A DNA stretch of 64,000 bases from Planctomycetota bacterium. GTDB lineage: Bacteria; Planctomycetota; UBA1135; GCA-002686595. Shown piece after piece: positions 1-9,308 of the stretch. Within the stretch, counting starts at the first letter, position 1, and every line of letters starts with the position of its first letter. Made by a program: the position numbers and the translations under genes. The notes below the pieces were generated by a model. It ran no database searches. It saw nothing but the letters and a program-made list of their open reading frames with translations, and was not told the DNA's origin. The stretch is from NCBI GenBank assembly GCA_028278425.1, contig JANQEJ010000251.1:1-64000 (forward strand), in the 5' to 3' direction.

Positions 1-285
1 AGGTGTCGTCAGGAGCCGTCCCTCGCCGAGCCTCTCGCAGACCTCGCGGCGAGCACGCCCGCCCTCGTCCATCGCCACGATCCATCCCTGAGAGACCGCG
101 GCCGCGATGGCAGCCGCCTCTCCCCGCCCGACCACGGCGTCGAGCTCTGCGAACAGCTCCAGCTCGGCCGGAGTCGTCAGCGCGAGCTCCTCGAGTTCGC
201 CTTGCCCGCCTCGGGATGGCTCACCTTGCGGATCCTCCCGCCGGCTCGGCGCATGGCGCGCCGGTGAACATGGCAGGAGGCGAGC
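1..285 (-). pseudogene. PIN-like domain fragment running off the left edge
   Basis: The minus-strand frame is open from position 285 to the window edge. Its last ~60 residues read like the C-terminal half of a small PIN-like (DUF3368-type) nuclease. There is a Gly-Glu-Ala run (GRGEAAAIAAAV), then a buried strand (WIVAMDE) with acidic residues where PIN proteins hold metal ligands, then an Arg-rich helix and a final LTTP. PIN proteins of this group are usually toxin-like RNases. A stop (TAG, 286-288) precedes the frame and no ATG, GTG or TTG lies before the conserved part, so the N-terminal half with the first catalytic Asp is missing. A degraded 5' end or a frameshift is more likely than an intact gene. 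The call rests on motif resemblance only, and the true 3' end lies outside the window. Confidence 0.35.
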
Positions 286-407
286 CTATCGTTGTGCCGG
301 ACCCGCCGGACCTTGTTTCGCGCTACGACCTGCGTGCCGACTCCGAGGTCGCGGCCAAATCGGTGAAACGCCTGCAAGCGGGCGTACCAGAGCACCCAGC
401 CCAGGTC

Positions 408-2027
408 CTAACTCCCGAACAGGATCTCCACGCCGCCCGTCAACCGGAACGGCTCCCCCGGCGCCGCGCCCGCGAGGTCGGCGAAGAGGCCCTGGGCGAA
501 GAGCGAGGTTCCGATCAGCGTGGGGTCGACCGGCACCCCGGTGAAGATCTCGATCGGGTCGGTGCCGTTCCAAGTGACCGCGCCCCCGAGCACCAGGACG
601 GGGGACATCGCCGGGTCGAGCAGGAGCTCGCCGAGGCCCGGCACGGACAGGCCGCACGGCGGCCACCCCGGCGCGGCGGCGAACGAGAACGGCAGGAACG
701 CGGTCACTCCCGCCACCTGGCCGTCGTCCATCTCGAGCGAGAAGACGCCGCCGGTGGACGGCACGCCCTGCCCGTACTCGAGCGTGCCCGCGCTGCCGAC
801 GCACTCGTCCATCGTCAAGACGCCCGACCACGGCGTGATGCAGAAGGCGTACTCCGCGTAGTTGCGCATGTCGAAGACCGACTGCGCGTGGAAGTACGTC
901 GTGATGTTGAGGTAGCCGCCGTCGCACTGGTGGCAGTAGCTCATCAGCGTGCCGTCGGTGATGCACGTCTGCTGCGTCTGACACGCTCCGTAGTAGCCGT
1001 CCGGCGCGCACTCGTCGACCGGCGTCGGGCAGTAGTCGTGCGTGTGCGGCGCGTTGAAGTTGTGCCCGGTCTCGTGCGTGAAGACCATGAAGTCCCACAT
1101 CAGCGTGCTGACCGTCACCGGGAACGGCGTCATGCCGTGGATGTTGCCGCTGACCGCGAAGCCGTAGCCGTCGTCGCACAGCCCGGGGATCCAGGCGACG
1201 CCGCAGCCGAGCTTGGCGCCGCTCACGAGGTGATAGAGGTCGGCCTGAATCGGCGCGCCGCCGTACTGCCAGGCGCCCTGGAACTCGTACAGGACGTCGA
1301 GACAGCTCCCGCCGGCGTCCTGCTGCTGCCAAGGGTCGAACTCCGACTGGTAGAACGCCATGTAGGGCGCGGTCAGGACGACGCCGAGCTGCTCCGCGTA
1401 ACGCGAGCTCGCGGCGCCGAAGAGCGCGACCATGTAGTCCATCGCCTCCTGGAGGTCGTCGAAGACCTCGAAGTACTGGTAGTCGGTCTCGACGGCGATC
1501 TCGCACTCGAGCCACGTCGTCGGTCCGCCGAGCGCGAGGATGCCCTTGCCGCCGAGCTCGACGTCGTCGGCGAGCGGATAGGTCTTCGAGCCGTTCAGCT
1601 CGTCGGACGCGCAGGTGAGCTCCGGCTCCGCGCCCATCGCGCGCAGCTCGCTCGCGGTCGTCCAGCGCGACACGCCGCGCTCGAGCAGGAGGTGGTAGAT
1701 CTCGTTCCCGAACTCGAGCCACCCGCGCGAACCGCGCTGCGAGAGCGCGAGAAAGCCGCTCGACTCCGGCTCGCCCAGGACGCTCGCGCGCCAGAGGGTG
1801 ACGCCCGCGCCCGCCTCGAGATCGGTCGGCCGCCCGTCGACGTAGACCACCGTCTTGCGGAAGGGATCGGGCGTACGCTCGAGCTCCACGTGCACCTCGA
1901 TCCCGCCTGGCAGCGCCACCGGACCCAGGACGGCCGACGACGCGCGCGCGTCGGGCAGCGCGGGAAACGGCGTCGACTGCGCGGAAGCCGCCGCCGCGAG
2001 GAGCACACAGAGCAAGGGGGCTTTCAC
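408..2027 (-). CDS. secreted metzincin-type zinc metalloprotease
   Basis: Secreted endopeptidase of the metzincin clan, resembling bacterial M12B (reprolysin-like) proteins; 539 residues. A signal peptide occupies about residues 1-17 (cleavage near SAQ). The zinc site HETGHNFNAPH near residue 320 has all three His and the catalytic Glu. Asn replaces the usual Gly of HExxHxxGxxH. A Met-turn (LMSYCH) follows about 45 residues later. The cysteine-rich stretch around the active site suggests disulfides. The last ~100 residues form a beta-rich tail like that of the secreted proteins at 26053-27222 and 58206-61461. The GTG start is chosen because AGGAGG lies 6 nt upstream, and a -10-like TAGAGT (2072-2077) sits about 45 nt upstream. 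Substrate unknown. Confidence 0.85.
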   Translation of the reverse strand: MKAPLLCVLLAAAASAQSTPFPALPDARASSAVLGPVALPGGIEVHVELERTPDPFRKTVVYVDGRPTDLEAGAGVTLWRASVLGEPESSGFLALSQRGSRGWLEFGNEIYHLLLERGVSRWTTASELRAMGAEPELTCASDELNGSKTYPLADDVELGGKGILALGGPTTWLECEIAVETDYQYFEVFDDLQEAMDYMVALFGAASSRYAEQLGVVLTAPYMAFYQSEFDPWQQQDAGGSCLDVLYEFQGAWQYGGAPIQADLYHLVSGAKLGCGVAWIPGLCDDGYGFAVSGNIHGMTPFPVTVSTLMWDFMVFTHETGHNFNAPHTHDYCPTPVDECAPDGYYGACQTQQTCITDGTLMSYCHQCDGGYLNITTYFHAQSVFDMRNYAEYAFCITPWSGVLTMDECVGSAGTLEYGQGVPSTGGVFSLEMDDGQVAGVTAFLPFSFAAAPGWPPCGLSVPGLGELLLDPAMSPVLVLGGAVTWNGTDPIEIFTGVPVDPTLIGTSLFAQGLFADLAGAAPGEPFRLTGGVEILFGS

Positions 2028-2071
2028 GGATTCCTCCTGGGTTCGGGGTCGTCCGTGGGGGTAGCTCGATC

Positions 2072-2077
2072 ACTCTA
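2072..2077 (-). promoter_or_regulatory. -10-like box upstream of the metzincin gene
   Basis: TAGAGT on the minus strand would start transcription near 2065. That gives a leader of about 38 nt carrying the AGGAGG Shine-Dalgarno. No clear -35 element was seen. Confidence 0.35.
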
Positions 2078-2119
2078 TCCGCGACCGGGCGTGCGGTCAC
2101 GCATTCCCAACGGCGGCTG

Positions 2120-4645
2120 CTAAGGCGATCGAAGATCGACGAGCCGTAACCCGCCCCCGACGGGGATGTTCAGCTCCGCCTGGAGGCCGTTCGGGGTCCA
2201 GAGGCGGTAGCGGCCCGGGGAGATGTGCAGGCTGAGGACGCCGTCGGGCGACGTGACGAGGCTGGTGACGAACCAGTCCTCGGCCGGAGCGATCTCGACG
2301 GGAGCGATGGCCACCGGCGTGGATGCGATGGGCCGGCCGAGGTACGTCAGATGGATCTCGACCTCCACCAGCTCGGAGCGATGAACGTCAAGGGTGAGAT
2401 CCTCCGAGAGATCGACCTCCTCGAACCACAGCTCGGATTCCGCGCCGAGCACGACGACAAAGCACCGACCGACGGTCCCTCCGAGCTTGCCGTCGCCGTC
2501 TTCGTCGCCCGCGATCCACAGCCCGCTTTCGCTGAAGAGGTAGGGCTCGACCGCTCCGCGGTCGAGTCGTTGGGGACCTCGGACCGTGACCGAAGGCGGT
2601 TCCGGCTCCCGCTCGATGCGCAGCGTTTCAAGCCCCGCGCCTATCACCACCTCGCGGCGTCGGATCTGATGGTCGAGAATCCACAGCTCGTAGCGGCCGG
2701 GAGCCAGAGAGTCGAACCGCGTGTTCGCAGCGTAGCGCTCCTTGCTCACCGCCGGAACGGCTTCGTGGTCCACCGGGCCGTGCAGGATCAGAGCCGGCGG
2801 TGGCAGCAGCGGATCGGTGCTCGTCTTGACCGACACCTCCAATGCGCCGCTCCAGAGAGGGAGCTCGAGCGAGAGCGGCGCGTCCTGGTCGGGGACCGTG
2901 ACCCGGCTGCGGAGGAAGGTGTGGCCATCACGGATCACCGTCAGCTCGTAGGTTCCCGGAGGAACGGAGGCAAAGCGGCCTCCCTCCGCCGTCGGCACGG
3001 CCACCGCGGCGGGGAGAGCCGGCGAGGCCATCGTGTGCAGGAGGACGCAGACGCCGGCCGGGATAGGGGATGCTCCGACGAGGCGAACGTGGACCTCGAC
3101 ACCGTCGTTCGCGAACAGGGTCAAGGAGATCTCGGTGCCCGCCACCAGCAGCGCTTCTCGCCAGCGGACACGGCCCCCGAGGCTCCGGTCGACGCCGTTG
3201 AAGATGCCGAAGTCCCCGAGCAACGACGGATCCTCCGGCGGCTGCGCGCCATGCGCCACCGCGGCGATCTCGTAGCGATCGGGGGGTAGGGAGTCGAGGA
3301 CGAGCTCGGACGCCGAGGCGTCCATCGTCAACCACCCGCTGCTCAGGCGCCGGGCGCGTGAGTACAGCTTGACGCGCAGGATGTCCCCCGCGCGTTCCTC
3401 GCCACGGACGAGCCTGAGCGCTGCCGCCCGCTCCAGGGCGACCACCGTCGGCGGGGCGGGGTCTGCCGAGAGGACGACGCCGCGGGCCGGGACGTAGCCG
3501 GGCAGCACGGCGTCGACGCGAGCCGCACCGCCGACGGGAAGCTCCACCCGCGCCGTGCCGTGTGCGTCGGTGACCCAGGCTTCGGCCGTAGGCGTGCGGG
3601 TCCGCGCCAGGTCTGGATCTTCGCGAAAGAACCGGAACGGGAAGACTGCCGCAGGTCCCCGGTCGCCTACGTCGTCCCCCGCCCGATCGACGGTTTCGGC
3701 CGGAAGAAAGCGCACGCCCGCGAGCGCGAGCCCCGTCCGCGCATCGAACGCGCGGACCGTCGCGGTGCGGTCCTGCGAGAGCATTCCGTCCTCCACGGTG
3801 ACCGCGCTGCGCTCACCGCCGGGCACCTCTTCGGGCGCGATGAGGACGGCCTCGCCGCTGGAGGGATGCGCGTGCTCGGAAGCGAGCACGCGTTCCGCGT
3901 TCCGAGCCGGAGTGGAGCCGCTCAGGCGCGGCGCTTCCGGCGCTCTGTCTTCCAGAAGAAACCAGGTCACTGGAAGGGCCGCGATCAGCGATGCGGCGAG
4001 CGTGAGTTGCTTGACCATCGAGCCCGCTTTACCGGGCTTTGCGCGGGGACGGGCCAGCACCGCAAAGGCCGCGGTCCACGCGGTCCGGTCGCCGCCGGAC
4101 TCCCGGTCGAGCCGACGGCGCAGAGCGGCGAGTCCACGCTGGAGCCGGGTGTGAACGGTCGCGACGGGCATGACGAGGCGCTCCGCGATCTGCCCGGGCG
4201 GGAGTCCGTCCATGTAGCGGAGCAGGATCACCGACCGATAGCGCTCCGGCATCTCGATCAGCGCCTGGATCAGGAGGCGGCTCTGCTCCGCGCGCAGCAG
4301 CGCTTCCCCGGCGACGTGCTCCTTCTGTTCTTCCGCGCTTTGCAGGTCCCGTCCCGCGAGACCCTCGTGCCGCTCGCGGCGTCCCTCCGCGCGGTAGTGG
4401 AGTTGGATTCGACGCCAAACCACGCCACGCAGCCAGGCTCGCAGCCCGTGCTGCGGAGCGGGCGGGCGCTCGATGGCCGCCAGCAAGGTTTCCTGCGCAA
4501 CGTCGTCGGCCACGTCTTGATCGCTCACGAGGACGCGGGCGAGGGACTGGACGAACCCGAGGTGCTCGAGCAGATCTTCGGCGCTCGGACGAAGGCGGGG
4601 ATGGGGGACGTCCATGGGGAGGGGGCCCCGCTGGGAGGGATCCAT
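2120..4645 (-). CDS. ECF sigma factor fused to a membrane anchor and large extracytoplasmic region
   Basis: 841 residues in one uninterrupted frame. Residues ~28-95 are an ECF sigma region 2 (DVADDVAQETLLAAI, then the WLRGVVWRRI helix). Residues ~125-180 are region 4 (LPPGQIAERLVMPVATVHTR, a helix-turn-helix). A basic linker leads to one hydrophobic helix at ~212-231. About 600 residues follow that look like repeated carboxypeptidase-regulatory or Ig-like beta domains (for example ARVELPVGGAARVDAVLPGY). ECF factors are normally about 200 residues and are held by separate anti-sigma factors; none is encoded nearby. The fusion suggests a membrane-tethered regulator whose outer domain senses something, or one released by proteolysis. 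That is inference. A similar extracytoplasmic architecture without the sigma part occurs at 33840-35561. Confidence 0.85.
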   Translation of the reverse strand: MDPSQRGPLPMDVPHPRLRPSAEDLLEHLGFVQSLARVLVSDQDVADDVAQETLLAAIERPPAPQHGLRAWLRGVVWRRIQLHYRAEGRRERHEGLAGRDLQSAEEQKEHVAGEALLRAEQSRLLIQALIEMPERYRSVILLRYMDGLPPGQIAERLVMPVATVHTRLQRGLAALRRRLDRESGGDRTAWTAAFAVLARPRAKPGKAGSMVKQLTLAASLIAALPVTWFLLEDRAPEAPRLSGSTPARNAERVLASEHAHPSSGEAVLIAPEEVPGGERSAVTVEDGMLSQDRTATVRAFDARTGLALAGVRFLPAETVDRAGDDVGDRGPAAVFPFRFFREDPDLARTRTPTAEAWVTDAHGTARVELPVGGAARVDAVLPGYVPARGVVLSADPAPPTVVALERAAALRLVRGEERAGDILRVKLYSRARRLSSGWLTMDASASELVLDSLPPDRYEIAAVAHGAQPPEDPSLLGDFGIFNGVDRSLGGRVRWREALLVAGTEISLTLFANDGVEVHVRLVGASPIPAGVCVLLHTMASPALPAAVAVPTAEGGRFASVPPGTYELTVIRDGHTFLRSRVTVPDQDAPLSLELPLWSGALEVSVKTSTDPLLPPPALILHGPVDHEAVPAVSKERYAANTRFDSLAPGRYELWILDHQIRRREVVIGAGLETLRIEREPEPPSVTVRGPQRLDRGAVEPYLFSESGLWIAGDEDGDGKLGGTVGRCFVVVLGAESELWFEEVDLSEDLTLDVHRSELVEVEIHLTYLGRPIASTPVAIAPVEIAPAEDWFVTSLVTSPDGVLSLHISPGRYRLWTPNGLQAELNIPVGGGLRLVDLRSP

Positions 4646-4886
4646 CGGGGAAACGCGGTCGACAAACCCGCTGTTTCCATCGTTGCCGCTCGGCGCCCGC
4701 GTGGCTCACGAATCTGGGAATTCGTCGTGAAGCTCCGCAGTTGGACCGGGGGCGGCGCCTCGACTTCTCGCTCGTTCGCTGAGTCGTGCGGACCCCTTGA
4801 GGAAACCAGGGTTCTAGCGCGTCACACGGTGACGGTGTGCAGCTTCCCGATTCCCCCCGAACCCAATGCCCAAGGAGATGACTTTC
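4646..4886. other. intergenic region between divergent sigma-fusion and FG-GAP genes
   Basis: 241 bp between divergent starts, expected to hold both promoters. The only element I can point to is an imperfect operator-like inverted repeat, CACAC-N7-GTGTG, near 4825-4841. AAGGAG at 4872-4877 is the Shine-Dalgarno of the plus-strand gene. No convincing -35/-10 pair was found. Confidence 0.3.
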
Positions 4887-6617
4887 ATGCCGGGAACTTG
4901 GGCCATCTCGCTCGGTTGCATTCTGCCCCTGCTCGTGTCCGGAGCCACCGCCCGGGCGCTCGGCGCGCAGAGCTCCTGGACCTGCGAGTCCGACATCATC
5001 TTTCAGGGAACGACCGCCTTCGATCACCGTGGCTTCACCATTGCCACCGGCGGAAACTGGAACGGCGACGCCTACATCTCGGGTGAGGCGATGAACGACG
5101 TGCTCGTCGGTGGCTACCAGTCCTCGCCCTTCGAGTCAGGCTCGGCCGAGCTTTGGATCTCGACCCCCAGAGACCGCCTCGGCCAGGACCTGGGCTTTTC
5201 GACGGGCAATCCCCGCTGTCCGTACCCGGCCGCCCCGATCCGCATCGTGGGTGAGCAGGCCGGCGACATGTTCGGCCTGACCGTTGCGTTTCTCGGCGAT
5301 CTGGACGGCGACGAGCGAGACGACTTCGCCATCGGGATGTCTCTCGGGCCGGTCGTGAGGTCGACTCCGATCCAACGGGGCGGCATCTACGTTTTCCTCA
5401 GCACGGACGGCGGCCACGGAATCCCGAGGGAAGCGCCGAGCGGCCCGTCAACCGTGGTCGTCAACGCGGCCGATGCGAGCGTGATCATCGCTGGCGAGGC
5501 GGCCGGACACCGCTTCGGGCGTTCGATCGCGAGCATCGGCGATTGGGAGGGCGACGGCGACGGCGTTCCGGAGTTCTTGGTCGGCGCCCCGGGCACCGAC
5601 ACGGGTTCGAGCGGGTTCCCCGGACGGGTCTACATGATCTCCGGAGGCAAGGTCGTCTCCGAGTTCCAGCAGGGGAACTTCTCCGTCAACGTCGACGAGG
5701 TGCTCGTGGACGTCGCGCTCGAGCCCTTCGCCGTGAGGGACGGCATCCTCCAGGGCGACGCGAACGAGGATCGCTTCGGCCACTCCGTCGCGCATCTGGG
5801 CGAGGGGGGTGACACGGCCCACGGCTCGGACTTCGTCGTGGGCGCGCCTCAGTACAACGACACCGCGGACAACATCATCGGTCACGTCGACAACTCGACG
5901 AACCCGGGCGGCGGATACGTGAAGGTCTTCCTCGGCGCCAGTGCGCATCCGATGAAGATCGTCGGGCCGCCGCAAGCAGGCTGCCGGTTTGGGATGGCCG
6001 TGAGCGGCGGGGCGAACGTGGACGGGGACGCTGGCGACACCGACGAATTGCTCGTCGGCGCACCGTTTTGGGACAGCGCGACGGCCAGCGACGTCGGGAA
6101 GGTGTTCGTCATCAACGCCGTGTCCGGCACGGTACTAAGCGAGGACGAAGGCCTGCCGGCGGTGGATCCCTTGTCGGCCGAGCGCCTCGGCTGGAGGGTG
6201 ACGGGGCTTCGGGACCTTAACGGCGACGTCCGCGACGAGTTTGCGGTCGGCTCGTTCGGCTTCGGAAGCACTCCGACCGGGGAGTGGGATCCTCCCTCGA
6301 CCTCGCCGTGCGCTCCATGCCCCAAGATCGATCCCGTGACCGGTTTCGGAAGGCCGGTCGGCGGCGGGATCTCGGGGCGTGCGCAGATCTACTCCTACGA
6401 CGGTTCCTCGCTCAGCTCGCTGGCGGAGTACGTGGGCGACGCGCGCGACTCGGCCGGCAGCGAGATCGCCTTCTTGCCGGCCGTCGGTCCGAACGCCGAC
6501 TTCGGAATCGTCGTCGGCGCGTTCCGCTGGGGCGAGTCGACGCCGACCTTGAACGAGGTCGGCCGCGCGCACGTCTTCCCGTGGCGCGCAGCACTTCGCG
6601 TCGCCCGGCGACCTTGA
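4887..6617 (+). CDS. secreted FG-GAP repeat (integrin-alpha-like beta-propeller) protein
   Basis: About 576 residues. A signal peptide with core AISLGCILPLLVSGATA is followed by about seven FG-GAP blades. The repeating signature is a phrase such as FGLTVAFLGDLDGDERDD, with a DxDGDxxDD calcium loop, and a closing VGAP. Such propellers are extracellular Ca-binding scaffolds, and no enzymatic residues are apparent. The start at 4887 is preferred over two upstream in-frame ATGs because AAGGAG sits 9 nt before it. The protein is a paralogue of 49115-50653. Both open with a Cys-containing strand, then 'NDHQGF/FDHRGF' and 'LLVGxYQ', and both end with a statement-like FG-GAP blade. Function unknown beyond surface or extracellular location. 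Confidence 0.85.
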   Translation: MPGTWAISLGCILPLLVSGATARALGAQSSWTCESDIIFQGTTAFDHRGFTIATGGNWNGDAYISGEAMNDVLVGGYQSSPFESGSAELWISTPRDRLGQDLGFSTGNPRCPYPAAPIRIVGEQAGDMFGLTVAFLGDLDGDERDDFAIGMSLGPVVRSTPIQRGGIYVFLSTDGGHGIPREAPSGPSTVVVNAADASVIIAGEAAGHRFGRSIASIGDWEGDGDGVPEFLVGAPGTDTGSSGFPGRVYMISGGKVVSEFQQGNFSVNVDEVLVDVALEPFAVRDGILQGDANEDRFGHSVAHLGEGGDTAHGSDFVVGAPQYNDTADNIIGHVDNSTNPGGGYVKVFLGASAHPMKIVGPPQAGCRFGMAVSGGANVDGDAGDTDELLVGAPFWDSATASDVGKVFVINAVSGTVLSEDEGLPAVDPLSAERLGWRVTGLRDLNGDVRDEFAVGSFGFGSTPTGEWDPPSTSPCAPCPKIDPVTGFGRPVGGGISGRAQIYSYDGSSLSSLAEYVGDARDSAGSEIAFLPAVGPNADFGIVVGAFRWGESTPTLNEVGRAHVFPWRAALRVARRP

Positions 6618-6654
6618 ACCGCGCTAGGGCGCGCGCCAGAGCTGAAGGGCGTTC

Positions 6655-7836
6655 TCAGCCGGCAAGCCGCGACTCGCGCCTGAGTCCCCGATAACAAGCC
6701 GCCATCTTCCCCGCGATCGTCGGCCACGCATACTCGCCCTCCGCCAGCGCGCGCGCGTTCGCGTTCATCTGGTCGCGGTCCGCCTGCTCGAGGTAGAGCT
6801 GGTTGTTCAACGCCTCCGCGAGCGCGGCGGGCTCGGGCGGGACGACGCGGCCGACGTCGTGCTGCTCGACGATCTCGGCGGCGCCGACCTCGGGGGAGCA
6901 GAGGACCGGCGTGCCGTGGGCGAGGGCCTCGAGGATGACGTTGCCGAAGTTCTCGCCGTAGGAGGGGAGCACCAGGACCTCGGCGTGCTCGAGCAGGAAG
7001 CGCTTGCTCGCGCCGTGCACCTCGCCGACGTAGAGGATCCGGCGCAGGCAGCCGAGGTCGCGCGCGCGGTCGCGGAGCTTGGCCCACAGGCCCTCGTCGT
7101 CGGGGCCGGCGAGGACGAGGGTCGCGCCGGGGACGTCCTGCACGGCCTCGATCAGGGGCGAGAGTCCCTTCTTCCACGAGACCCGGCCGAGGTAGAGCAC
7201 GAGCGGCGCGCGCTTGCGCAGGCCGCGGATCTCGCGCTTGACGCGCTCCTCGTCGAGCTTGCCGAGGGGGACCTGGACGCCGTTCGGGATGACCTCGATA
7301 GGGGGGAGGCGGTAGCCGAAGCGCTGCGCCTCCTCGGCCTCGAGCTTGCTCGTCGCGTGGAGGACCGCGGCGCCCTCGAGGGTTCGGCGCTCGAACAGGT
7401 TCAGCCAGGCGAGCTTGCGCAGCCGGCCGCGGCGCCGCACAAGGTCGCGGACGAGCATCCCGCGCGGCGAGACGACGTACGGCACGCCGGCGCGGTGCGC
7501 GGCGCGGGCGGCGGCGAGCGTCGGCCAGAGGAAGAGCGAGTGCAGGTGGACGACGTCGAACGACGCCACCCGGTCCCGCAGCGCGCGTCCGAGCTGCGGC
7601 GAGCGGTAGAGCCGCCGCGGGCGCCCGCTCGGGAAGTACGTCACGGGCACGCCGTGTACGTCCACCGGCCGTCCGACCGGCACGGCGAGCGTCCCCGGGC
7701 CGTCCACGTTCGTGGTGAAGACCTCGACGTCGTGCCCTTCCTTCACGAGCGCGCGCGCCAGCGCGTGGATGCTCACGATGGGGCCCCCGTACCGGTACGC
7801 GGGCAGGTACGTGGGCACGACGTGCAGGATTCTCAA
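6655..7836 (-). CDS. GT4-family glycosyltransferase
   Basis: 393 residues with the GT-B two-Rossmann fold. The N-terminal acceptor domain begins MRILHVVPTYLPAYRYGGP, with a glycine-rich loop. The C-terminal nucleotide-sugar domain contains LYLGRVSWKKGL and the EX7E element in ENFGNVILEALAHGTPV. Family 4 enzymes are retaining transferases that add sugars to lipid-linked glycans at the cytoplasmic face. The specific donor cannot be read from the sequence. The start overlaps the 3' end of the polymerase-like gene by 4 bp (translational coupling), making this the last gene of the exopolysaccharide operon. It ends 38 bp from the convergent FG-GAP gene. Confidence 0.93.
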   Translation of the reverse strand: MRILHVVPTYLPAYRYGGPIVSIHALARALVKEGHDVEVFTTNVDGPGTLAVPVGRPVDVHGVPVTYFPSGRPRRLYRSPQLGRALRDRVASFDVVHLHSLFLWPTLAAARAAHRAGVPYVVSPRGMLVRDLVRRRGRLRKLAWLNLFERRTLEGAAVLHATSKLEAEEAQRFGYRLPPIEVIPNGVQVPLGKLDEERVKREIRGLRKRAPLVLYLGRVSWKKGLSPLIEAVQDVPGATLVLAGPDDEGLWAKLRDRARDLGCLRRILYVGEVHGASKRFLLEHAEVLVLPSYGENFGNVILEALAHGTPVLCSPEVGAAEIVEQHDVGRVVPPEPAALAEALNNQLYLEQADRDQMNANARALAEGEYAWPTIAGKMAACYRGLRRESRLAG

Positions 7837-9308
7837 GGGGCGGTTCTCTCGACGAGGGTCGGTGCCGCTCGCGGCGCGGGGCCCTCGCGCGGACGCAGCC
7901 AGCGGAACACCAGAATGAGGAGGAGGGAGTTCTGGAGCAGTGCTCCGTACACAAGCGTGAAGTCCGATTCAATGAGAATCAGACGGCTGAAGAGCAGGCA
8001 CGCCAGGATCAGCGTTCCGGCGCCGGTCGCCGGTGAGTTCCACCAGCGGTGAAGGAGCCGGTAGATCAGGCCGAGCGCGAACATCCCGCAGAGGACGCCG
8101 GCCGTCCCGAAGTTCGCGTAGAGCTCGACGAGCTGCGGCAGGTTGACCGCCGTCGTCCGGTCCTTCGGCGCGAGCAGGTAGTAGCGGTGCCCGAAGTCCT
8201 GTCCGACCGTCTTCGTCGGCTTGTCCGGCCAGATCGCGCGCGGGACGAAGGTGGACGGCAGCGCGCGGTAGCTCTCGCCGTCCCAGTAGGGCACGCGCTC
8301 CGGCGTCAGCTTCACGACGTGCGCGAACAAGGAGAGGTGCGAAACGCGCGCCTTGACGCGCTCTCCGGCGTCGCGGAACGACCCGGCGAGGCCGTCGCTC
8401 TTCATCCGCTCGACCAGGACCTCGACGAAGAGCACCGACTTGTCCCACACGCCGATCCGGTGCTCTTCGGGCCCCCACGTCTTCTGGCGGAACTCGTGTA
8501 CGTGGCCGCGCATCAGGAGCAGAGCCAGGCCGAGCACGCCGAGCAGGACCACCGGCACCCTCCGACCGGAGCCCCAGGCGAGAAAGAGCAGGAAGATGCT
8601 CGCGTACGCGAGCTGCGCCACCGAGCCGATCCCGACCTGCAGGAACAGGTAGAGCGGCACGAGCAGAAGCCACAGGAGGACGTTCTGGTCCCGCTTGAGC
8701 TCGCCGCGGAAGCTCGAGAGCGCCAGGATCCCGATCCCCGCCTGGAAGAGCATCTCGAGGAACCGCACCGGCTGGACGAGTCCATCGGGGAGCGGCAGCG
8801 TGCGGCGCGCGAGAACCGCGGCGAACCCGATGCCGAGCAGCCACGGAGTCCGGCGGCGCGCCTTGCCCCAGTCCACGTGCAGCACGAGCGGCTTCACGCG
8901 CCCGGCGAAGGGCGCCGTGGCTCCCCAGCCGACGAGGAGCGCGATCCAGCCGCCGAGCGCGAGCCAGAGCGACTTCTCCACGCTCGCGACGTCGTGTTGC
9001 AGCGTGGGCGTCGTGAACTCGTCGCCGAGGAGCACCGGGAAGCCGAAGTAGAGCGCGAAGAGACACCCCACCGCCGGGAAGAACGGGATGGCGCCGGCCT
9101 CCTCGTCGTGGCGGTGGCGCCGCAGCTTCCAGCGCAGCGCCGGGAGCAGCCCGAGGAACGCGACCGCCGCGCCGAGGTACGGGACGTTCTCGCCGCCGTC
9201 GCCCCAGTCGCGCCGGCCCGCGAGCCACAGCAGCACGGCGGCGAGCGCGAACGGCAGGAACGGCGCCCACGTGACGCGCGGCGGGGCGGTCGGAGTCGCC
9301 GTGCTCAC
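7833..9308 (-). CDS. O-antigen/exopolysaccharide polymerase-like membrane protein
   Basis: 491 residues with about 11-12 hydrophobic helices. A large hydrophilic loop near residues 290-370 (RVPYWDGESYRALPSTFVPR, then PDKPTKTVGQDFGHRYYLL) resembles the periplasmic loop of Wzy-like polymerases. Conserved Arg and Pro residues in that loop (PRAIWPDKP) are typical of oligosaccharide repeat-unit polymerases. It would join lipid-linked repeat units at the outer face of the inner membrane. It lies between two glycosyltransferases with 4-bp overlaps on both sides, which supports a role in the same pathway. Wzy proteins diverge strongly, so the call depends on topology and context. No flippase (Wzx) or chain-length regulator is visible in the window. 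Confidence 0.75.
   Translation of the reverse strand: MSTATPTAPPRVTWAPFLPFALAAVLLWLAGRRDWGDGGENVPYLGAAVAFLGLLPALRWKLRRHRHDEEAGAIPFFPAVGCLFALYFGFPVLLGDEFTTPTLQHDVASVEKSLWLALGGWIALLVGWGATAPFAGRVKPLVLHVDWGKARRRTPWLLGIGFAAVLARRTLPLPDGLVQPVRFLEMLFQAGIGILALSSFRGELKRDQNVLLWLLLVPLYLFLQVGIGSVAQLAYASIFLLFLAWGSGRRVPVVLLGVLGLALLLMRGHVHEFRQKTWGPEEHRIGVWDKSVLFVEVLVERMKSDGLAGSFRDAGERVKARVSHLSLFAHVVKLTPERVPYWDGESYRALPSTFVPRAIWPDKPTKTVGQDFGHRYYLLAPKDRTTAVNLPQLVELYANFGTAGVLCGMFALGLIYRLLHRWWNSPATGAGTLILACLLFSRLILIESDFTLVYGALLQNSLLLILVFRWLRPREGPAPRAAPTLVERTAP

Noticed and set aside
3-2123. 706-codon plus-strand open frame covering the whole metzincin gene
   Set aside because: It is antisense to a well-supported secreted protease with signal peptide, Shine-Dalgarno and zinc motif. 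Its translation is Arg/Ala/Glu-rich low-complexity sequence typical of non-coding frames in high-GC DNA.
4825-4841. CACAC-N7-GTGTG as a specific operator
   Set aside because: Five-base arms occur by chance; no known regulator or second copy supports it.
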